From Bolinopsis microptera (taxonomy: Eukaryota; Ctenophora; Tentaculata; Lobata; Bolinopsidae), in assembly GCF_026151205.1 (NCBI RefSeq), contig NC_087075.1, positions 9,904,303 through 9,968,302 on the forward strand: DNA of 64,000 nt. The letters run 5' to 3'. Both the position numbers and the translations under genes were made by a program. Positions 58,001 to 64,000 of this stretch are shown piece after piece. Below the pieces are notes generated by a model. The model worked only from the letters and a program-made list of their open reading frames with translations. It was not told the DNA's origin and did no database searches. Numbering within the stretch: position 1 is the stretch's first letter; each line of letters starts with the position of its first letter.

Positions 58001-61000
58001 TTACGGTAAACGGGTAAATGGTACAAAGTTACAAACGGGAGTACGGTGGAAGTTGCAAACCCCTCCCTTACTTCAAACCCCTGCCTAAGCTGGCTTACGT
58101 AATATCGTCAATTATCGGTGAAACTTCTAGAATTCAGCGCCAAATGGACTTCATGGAAACTTTAGATTTCGTTAATGCTTTTAATAAGTTTATTTTCTCA
58201 AGCATAGATAGTATTTTGGCCATGAAGATGTGCATTAAAGTTGATGCCACTTTTACCTTTATTATTTGCTGTAAGCTTTCTCTTCGTATAAATTCATTTG
58301 TAGTGTGGCTTTAAAAGCCATGTTTCTTAGCATGCGCGTCATCGTTGTTATTTTGGCGATCCTATTACTTGTTGAATGGTGCGAAGCAGCTAAGACAAGT
58401 AAACTCAAGGTCAAACAATCTAAAAAGAAGAAAGCAGGCAGTAAAAAGACCTCCAAAAAGAGCAAAGCAGGAAAGAAAAAGGAAATAACACTAAAAAGCC
58501 CGGCAGTCAGCGCAAAGAGTGTTCCATACGCCGCAGCTCCTGACACTGAATACTGGGAATCTGCCGGTTACAAGCGAGTCTGGACAGAGCAGGACAGCCC
58601 TGTTAACAACATTCACTTTAAAGCTGCTTACGATCACCTCCTTGAAACTATGACACTGGACAATTTACCTCTAACCGAGCTGACTGAGGTGGACATGTTC
58701 TTGAACAACACCAAGTTTCTGGAGTGGTTCATAGCCATGGACAGGATGGAGGAGCTGGCTGCTCCTAGTTTGGTGATTAGTCCAGATATCACCGGGTTTG
58801 ACATTGAAAGTATCACGTGGGCAGCTCACGTTGACAGTTCTAGTAAGTGGTGTTACCTTATCGGAATTAATTTGGTCGGACTTTACGTTAGCACTGGACT
58901 CTAGAGGGCTTAGCGTCTAGCAATCACGTGATGTCTACACAAATTAAAGTATAGCTATCATGTACGTTCAAAGGAATTTTCGCCATCATAATTATGTCCG
59001 CCCAAAATTATGTCTGTCCACGTAATATCCTCCCAAGTAAGGTCCTTTAAAATATTTGATACCATCTGTTAATAGGTGTTGATATGTAAGAGAAGGCTCT
59101 TCAATTGCTATTGCTAGGTGTTACTACCTATTTTACTTCTATAAATTGTCCCAACAGGCGGAAGAGACCTGCCCCCTATCCTCAAGAATTACTGCACAGT
59201 ACCTGACTGTTTGGAACGGGGTGTAAAGTTCAACTCGTGTAATGATCACGATTTCTGGGACCCCCACCCAGTATACCTGCCCACTGAGGTGTACACGGAA
59301 CAGAGCTACACCCCGGCTGACACGTTATTAGACGACTTGCTCTCTAAGGTTGAGAGACACTCCCGCACATTCACGTTTGAGGACACAGTGAATATTTTGT
59401 GTGGAGATGGGTATGTGGGGTCCACAGAGAGCAGTCTGGATGCTGTGTTGGAGAAGTTGCTGGGGGAGGATGTGGAGGTGAGTTACTAGGTTTTACTAGG
59501 TGTATCAGGTGTTACTAGGTGTTACTAGGTGTTACTAGGTGTTGCTAGGTGATACGTGTTATAAGATCAGACATACTATAATTATAAAACCCTGACATCT
59601 GATAAAATGAATTCAGCTTCACTCTGAACCTCAACTATTAACGTCTCACTGTGTCCCTAACTAACAACTAACTAACAACTGCAGGTGTTCCTACAAGCTC
59701 CAGGACAGTATAGTAACTACCTGGCGGGGAGGCGACTGTTGGATCTTCACGAGATAAACAGTGCACAGTTACTGAGACGCGTGGTTCAGAACCTGTGTAA
59801 AGGAAAGGGTGGAGGAGCGGGAGCTGATAGTACAAAGGGAGGAGAACAGAAAGTGAGCGCTAAAAAGAAGAGCGGTAAGAAGCCTAAGGAAGCGGTGGTG
59901 ATTAAGAACCTGAGTTAGGGACGAAGAAGACCCGAATGGAAGAGGATCCACATTAGGAAGATAAGATTTTGAAAAGATGGTTAACTATGTTAGAAATCTA
60001 ACGAGAGTAAGATTATAGCGCATGATATGTATTACTGACTGAGCAGTTATTGTAAGGCATAAACCTTTTATTCATTTTTAAGTTGTTGAAGAATTTGGTA
60101 GACGATTATAAAATGCATGAGAGCACAGTTTGTTTAACGGTTTCAAGATCCTAGCAAAGATAAATTTAATATCCTAGCAAAGATAAGTTTAATTCCGTTT
60201 AATACGATGTAAAGTTACCAGAAGCTAAATATTTAACATTTCTAACCGGTAAGGAGACTATTTTATTTCCGTAGAAAATGTCGAACTCTAGAGATATCCT
60301 GACAAGATGCACTCTGTCAATGTATAGCTGTAACATTGTAATGCAGAACGGTCTTCCCTCGCACTTGGTAAATCTGAAAGTTGAAATGTTTAAATTAAGC
60401 TGAACAAGTTACGATGATTTGCTTTAGTAATTGACTGATTATTCAATAGAAAAGTGAGATGTCCACACGCATGAGTATTGAGAAGTCCAGTGTCTACACT
60501 ATCAGTAACAAAACAGTAACAAAACAGTAACAAAACAGTAACAAAACAGTAACAAAACAGTAACAAAACAGTAACAAAACAGTAACAAAACAGTAACAAA
60601 ACAGAAACAAAACAGAAACAAAACAGTAACAAAACAGTAACAAAACAGTAACAAAACAGTAACAAAACAGTAACAAAACAGTAGCAAAACAGTAACAAAA
60701 CAGTAACAAAACAGTAACAAAACAGTAACAAAACAGTAACAAAACAGTAACAAAACAGTAACAAAACAGTAACAAAACAGTAACAAAACTGTAACAAAAC
60801 AGTAACAAAACAGTAACAAAACTGTAACAAAACAGTAACAAAACAGTAACAAAACAGTAACAAAACAGTAACAAAACAGTAACAAAACAGTAACAAAACA
60901 GTAACAAAACAGTAACAAAACTGTAACAAAGAAATTTGATGATTACCTGACATAAAGATGGTATTGAGGCTTCCTGGAGTAATCACTTATTAGATCGTAG

Positions 61001-62962
61001 TAACAATCCGCCGACACCTTAAAAATTATCGTATTTAATATGAAATATAACAATATCATATATAATGTCAAGTGAAACAGTTCTTACATGGAGTATAAAT
61101 AGTAAAAATGACAGAGAAAGAGAAAGCAAATTTGAAAATTTGCAGTGAGAAATCAAAGTAAAAATGTTACCTGAAAAACTGTATCGTCGTATTGTTTTAT
61201 TCTCCCATTTCCCCAAACAGCACATGTTTTATAAGGACTACTTTTGATTGCAGCTGACTTCATTTCACAGTTAGCTTCTGCAGAGACAAAATTATTATAA
61301 AATGTTTTCTTGTGTTTGAGAAGTGAGAAAGAAACCCCCGTTTTTTTTCAAGACACAACCTTGAAGATTGTCATACGTATTGAACAATCAATATGTGAAA
61401 CGTTTTAGAGAAAACCAGCAACATCCTAAGCGTAGTACAAGATCTAAACACACTGAGATAAAAATTAAACATAAAATTGATATAGCCCGTATCATATCGA
61501 AAATATATAGATGTGGACGATTCTGGTGGGGAAGTATGGTGTAAATTATAGTCCTGTCCTAGATCATGTGTCGACTTTAAGGTAAACAAATATGCTTCAC
61601 TTCCCCACCTAAATCCACATCTATAGATACCAGGTATTATGTAAAATGGAACAGGAAATTAAAAGGTTTAACCTGGCGGGTATTGGTCAGGGAGGAGCTC
61701 TAAAAGAGGGTCTACCCCATTTTCACAAACATTTTCACCGACATCTTTTCTGAAGAACATTGGGCATTTCTTGTCTCCCTGAAACAGTTTCTAGATTGAA
61801 AAAAAAATCCAAAACTTGAACTCTATGCAATGCTTCTTTTTTACAAAAGCGTGATTATATCGATTCGATTTACCAATATTTTCGGATGGATCGAGTCTCA
61901 AGTCAAGTTTTAAGCCTTAAGTGAAATAGTCAAGTTTCAAAAGTTCATTCTTGCTGAGCGTGGTCTGTTTATTTCACTTTCACTTTCACTTTCACTTTCA
62001 CTCTAACCTGTGGGTCAGTGCACCAACATTTGCCATCTGTCCGACACTGGAGAGGCTTGTAGTTCCCCCGATCATCACAACTAGGCATGTTACTCCTCTG
62101 CTTCAAGGCATACGTGTTTCTTTCCTTATAACACTCCCCTGAAATAGTGAAATGTGAGTGAAATATGAGTGATATAGTGAAATGTGAGCAAGACTCGGGT
62201 TATTTTGAGAAGATGCGGTAGGGGTTTTAAAATTACAGTGATGAGCATTAAATTATTATTCACTATGACGCAATTATTGTTCGCTATGACGCAATTTTCA
62301 TCAAAATCCAGGAAAAGACCTCAGCCTGAATTATTAAGTTACAACCGTTGTGAGTGTTCCATAATACTTATCATGTCACTTACCGCATTCCTCAAGAAGA
62401 TGACATACTCCGTCTGTATTTACAGGTCTATCACTAGGACACTCACATCTGAAAGGAAACAGTGTAGTAGTGGTGAATGATGTCAGATGAAATTGTAAAA
62501 CTGCATAGCCCCAATACCTACCCAAGCTTTAGTTTTACTGCTACCTTAATATTGTGACCCTAGCTTCAACACCCTAGCTTCAACACCCTAGCTTCAACAC
62601 CCTAGCTTCAACACCCTAGTTCACATAATATGTAATAGTCAAATCATAAACCAATCCTTTGACCCACATTTAAAGCGATAAGGGGAAAGAGTAAAGGGGA
62701 GCTATTTTTCTTGCTCAATTCTGTTCCCCTAAAGTAACAAGGTCTGAGTCAGAATGAGAGTTAATGTCTGGATCACCACGACTCGAGCAGGTGATGTGAA
62801 AGTGAAAGCGAATGCGAAAGCGAAAGAGAAAGTGAAAGTAAAAGTGAAAGTGGTCTCTAAAAGTAACAAACCTAGGAACACAGTCTGAGTCAGATTGGTA
62901 TTGTTTTTTAGGATCCCCACAAGTCGGCTCTACCGGATTAGAACAGATGTTGAACACGGCTC
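55052..62962 (-). CDS. Secreted thyroglobulin type-1 / von Willebrand D domain protein, 3' part
   Basis: Ten exons join with consistent phase: 62962-62872, 62448-62384, 62138-62008, 61778-61673, 61277-61171, 61017-60947, 60373-60247, 57565-57426, 56271-56145 and 55186-55052 (stop at 55052-55054). This gives about 365 residues in the window; the 5' end lies beyond or was not found. Exons 1-2 are Cys-rich (SDSDC, CECPSDRP). Exon 3 is a thyroglobulin type-1 repeat: Y-A-L-K, NMPSCDDRGNYKPLQC and CWCTD. Exons 5-8 read as a VWD domain: KTCAVWGNGRIKQYDDTVFQ, CYYDLISD, VHLVRISLE and KIVSLP. The last exons contribute more cysteines. VWD proteins form extracellular matrix, mucus or yolk-type complexes. 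The donor after KIVSLP (GTTAGA) is the weakest junction. The 2.7-kb intron 57566-60246 contains another gene on the opposite strand. Confidence 0.83.
55196..56135. repeat. Decamer repeats (AGGTGTTAYT)n in three clusters
   Basis: Clusters at 55196-55325, 55592-55680 and 55946-56135. The last has a 30-bp higher-order unit that alternates AGGTGTTACT with AGGTGCTTCC and AGGGGTAACT. Further short clusters occur at 57590-57670 and 59485-59560. All lie in introns or flanks of the VWD gene and the gene nested in it. Confidence 0.88.
56671..57292. mobile_element. 622-bp non-autonomous hAT-type element
   Basis: It starts CAGGGTTGTAG and ends CTACACCCCTG, with a G-run just inside the left end and a C-run inside the right. 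The flanks are GAAATAAT and GAAATAAG, an 8-bp target duplication with one mismatch. Inside, a ~65-bp segment starting TACTTTTGTTCATGTTTCAT is directly repeated (56788 and 57024). No transposase. Confidence 0.8.
57671..57959. mobile_element. 289-bp hAT-type MITE, TSD GGTGTTAC
   Basis: Same family as 34397-34674, in opposite orientation, with perfect CAGTGGCGTAACG / CGTTACGCCACTG ends. The 8-bp target duplication GGTGTTAC (57663-57670 and 57960-57967) is part of an AGGTGTTACT decamer, so it inserted in the repeat tract. Confidence 0.95.
58320..59918 (+). CDS. Secreted lysine-rich-tailed protein of unknown family
   Basis: Three exons (58320-58842, 59158-59477, 59685-59918) join in phase with GTAAGT and GTGAGT donors and CAG acceptors, giving 358 residues. 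MFLSMRVIVVILAILLLVEW is a signal peptide. Residues about 25-62 are a Lys/Ser tract (KQSKKKKAGSKKTSKKSK), and the C-terminus has a second one (KKKSGKKPKE). Between them is a folded-looking region with DTEYWESAGYKRVW, NYCTVPDCLERG, NDHDFWDPHPVYLPTEVYTE and LAGRRLLDLHEINSAQLLRR. It has three or four cysteines and I do not recognise the fold. The clean three-exon structure argues that it is a real gene. It lies wholly inside an intron of the opposite-strand VWD gene. Confidence 0.82.
60506..60929. repeat. 11-bp minisatellite (CAGTAACAAAA)n
   Basis: About 38 copies, with occasional CAGAAAC, CTGTAAC and CAGTAGC variants. It lies between two VWD exons (60373 and 60947). Long minus-strand frames (FCYCFVTVLL) are artefacts of an 11-bp unit cycling through frames. 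Confidence 0.97.
61508..61623. mobile_element. 116-bp MITE with TAGATGTGG termini
   Basis: Ends TAGATGTGGAC and the inverted TCCACATCTA, both continuing to GGTGGGGAAGT / ACTTCCCCACC. TA flanks both sides, consistent with a Tc1/mariner-like TA target duplication. It lies in an intron of the VWD gene; a decayed relative is at 12850. Confidence 0.7.
61975..62002. repeat. (TTTCAC)n microsatellite
   Basis: Four to five units immediately 3' of the thyroglobulin exon donor on the minus strand. A related GTGAAA tract on the + strand lies at 62795-62850. Confidence 0.8.
62557..62622. repeat. 14-bp tandem repeat (ACCCTAGCTTCAAC), ~4.7 copies
   Basis: Perfect copies in the intron between the first two recognised VWD-gene exons. 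The ACCCTA core is telomere-like, probably by chance. Confidence 0.9.
62735..62795 (-). pseudogene. Decayed duplicate of the adjacent cysteine exon
   Basis: The minus strand aligns with the exon at 62962-62872: TTGTGGGGATCC matches TCGTGGTGATCC, and both continue to TCTGACTCAGAC. The equivalent peptide has SDSDL for SDSDC, so a structural cysteine is lost. It is followed by a GTGAAA microsatellite and has no good acceptor. Confidence 0.55.
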
Positions 62963-62969
62963 CTGAGTG

Positions 62970-63700
62970 ATAATGTTGTAAGTAGAAGTCATGTGGGACA
63001 AAATAATGTACTAAACTATATTAGAGATTATTATTAAAAGTAAACTATGTTAGAGATTTTAAACGTTGTCCAGCCCCAGAACCTAGTACCCAAATAAGAG
63101 TTCTCAGGTAAGAGGTTCAGGGACAGGACGTCGTGAATGGTTGGAAATAGGAGATATGTACAAAATAATGAATCTGATTGATTGTTTTAGTCACGTGATA
63201 CAATTGGTTGTTTTACATCTGCTTGTGCAAGTAGCAACTAGCCATCAAGAATTACATTGTTGGTTTATTTTCGTTTATATGTTTCGAAATCTATAACTCG
63301 TGAAGTCTTTGTAATGATTTTTATTCATCCATGACCAAAAGTAAATTTATATATGGTTAAACGCAAAATAATCATATTAAGATCGGTTATAGTATAAAAA
63401 TAATTGTTTTAAGATCGGTTAATATTGAATGCGAATCGCAAGTAATTTTTCGCAAATTTATTTCATGCCATAAACTAGGGCAGTAAACGACAAGCTAGCA
63501 AGATATTGGTGACTTAAGGTCTCATGTCTAAGTTTGTATGTGGTTGAAAATGCACAAATGCAGCCCTCTGATTGGTGCGTTTGTTTCACTGGCTGTGCTA
63601 TGATTATCCGTTCTGAGTCAAATGGGATGATCGACAACTTTACCAAATAAGATCCAGTTAACAGGGTACCCAATAAGCCCAAATCCCAAAATGGCAACTT
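62970..63700. other. Upstream region of the VWD gene, no exon recognised
   Basis: Phase 1 is needed to enter the exon at 62962, and no fitting exon was found. The 63064-63093 segment resembles 35907-35940. Confidence 0.35.
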
Positions 63701-63706
63701 CACTCA

Positions 63707-63801
63707 GGTCATATTAAAATTGCACCCATGCGGGTGCAGTTTTAATATGACCTTTAATACGAAAACTTCACCCGAATCTCAGTAGATCAGATTCGGGTGA
63801 A
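63707..63801. repeat. Two adjacent hairpins
   Basis: 63707-63752 pairs GGTCATATTAAAA and GCACCC with their complements around ATGC, giving arms of about 21 bp with two mismatches. 63767-63801 pairs TTCACCCGAATCT perfectly with AGATTCGGGTGAA. They may be ends or remnants of a fold-back element. Confidence 0.75.
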
Positions 63802-64000
63802 ATTTTCCTGCGTCATGAAATGACGTGCTATGATTGGCTGTTCTAAGTAACGTGATGTGATTCTAATTGGTTCTGAGTCAAATAAGGTGATTGGTCTACT
63901 GGTATTGTACCTTCAGGACATGAGAAGTCGCCGATTACTTGTCCTTTTAAACGTTCTGGGTGTCCACACTTTATCATATTCGGACTCAGCAAGTTGTTCC

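Noticed and set aside
58018-58314. 98-codon + frame just upstream of the secreted lysine-rich protein
   Set aside because: No signal, domain or paralogue; it ends right before the real start at 58320 and is better read as a 5' flank.
60390-60986. Minus-strand frames reading FCYCFVTVLL repeats
   Set aside because: They arise from the 11-bp minisatellite; the real coding exons nearby are 60947-61017 and 60247-60373 in a different context.

Overview
The window is a stretch of AT-rich nuclear DNA from a metazoan. There are no bacterial features. Genes are split into short exons with GT..AG introns, and they encode animal-type domains: a VWD plus thyroglobulin type-1 protein, an Ephrin-receptor-like cysteine-repeat membrane protein and a class A GPCR. 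The rest is dominated by LINEs, non-autonomous DNA transposons and long tandem arrays. Two short interstitial CCCTAA tracts suggest TTAGGG-type telomeres. A cnidarian or other early-branching marine invertebrate is the best guess, but the species cannot be fixed from the sequence.

Layout. 1-4.3 kb: dispersed CpG-rich repeats and a LINE 3' fragment. 4.5-7.95 kb (- strand): a two-exon single-pass receptor-like protein whose intron is almost filled by a 14-bp minisatellite. 9.5-12.4 kb and 17.0-17.9 kb (- strand): two copies of a three-exon gene for a small secreted eight-cysteine protein. A LINE sits in intron 1 of the first copy. Between the copies lie a GIY-YIG/LINE nest flanked by inverted repeats. 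18-22.4 kb: three non-autonomous transposons with recognisable termini. 23.6-39.6 kb, perhaps to 42.7 kb (- strand): a 13-exon intracellular protein that I do not recognise, with matching splice phases throughout. Its 10-kb intron holds an ORF1-only LINE inside long inverted repeats, a ~760-bp TTTCA array, and two tandem genes on the + strand combining a Cys/His zinc-like cluster with a PARP-like ADP-ribosyltransferase domain. The first copy adds a multi-pass membrane domain; the second has lost it, with a MITE in the remnant. 40.3-41.6 kb (+): a three-exon GPCR. 42.8-44.1 kb: about 207 copies of CCCTGA. 44-55 kb: tandem repeats, LINE tails and one open 554-codon LINE reverse transcriptase. 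55.05-62.96 kb (- strand): a ten-exon thyroglobulin-1/VWD gene. A three-exon lysine-rich secreted protein gene lies antiparallel inside one of its introns, among AGGTGTTACT decamers and two hAT-type elements.

Exon-intron models were built by eye from splice consensus, codon phase and paralogue comparison; no RNA evidence was available. The most unusual content is the tandem zinc-cluster/ADP-ribosyltransferase/membrane gene pair, the eight-cysteine secreted pair, the ORF1-only LINE within inverted repeats, and four hAT-type elements with readable 8-bp target duplications.
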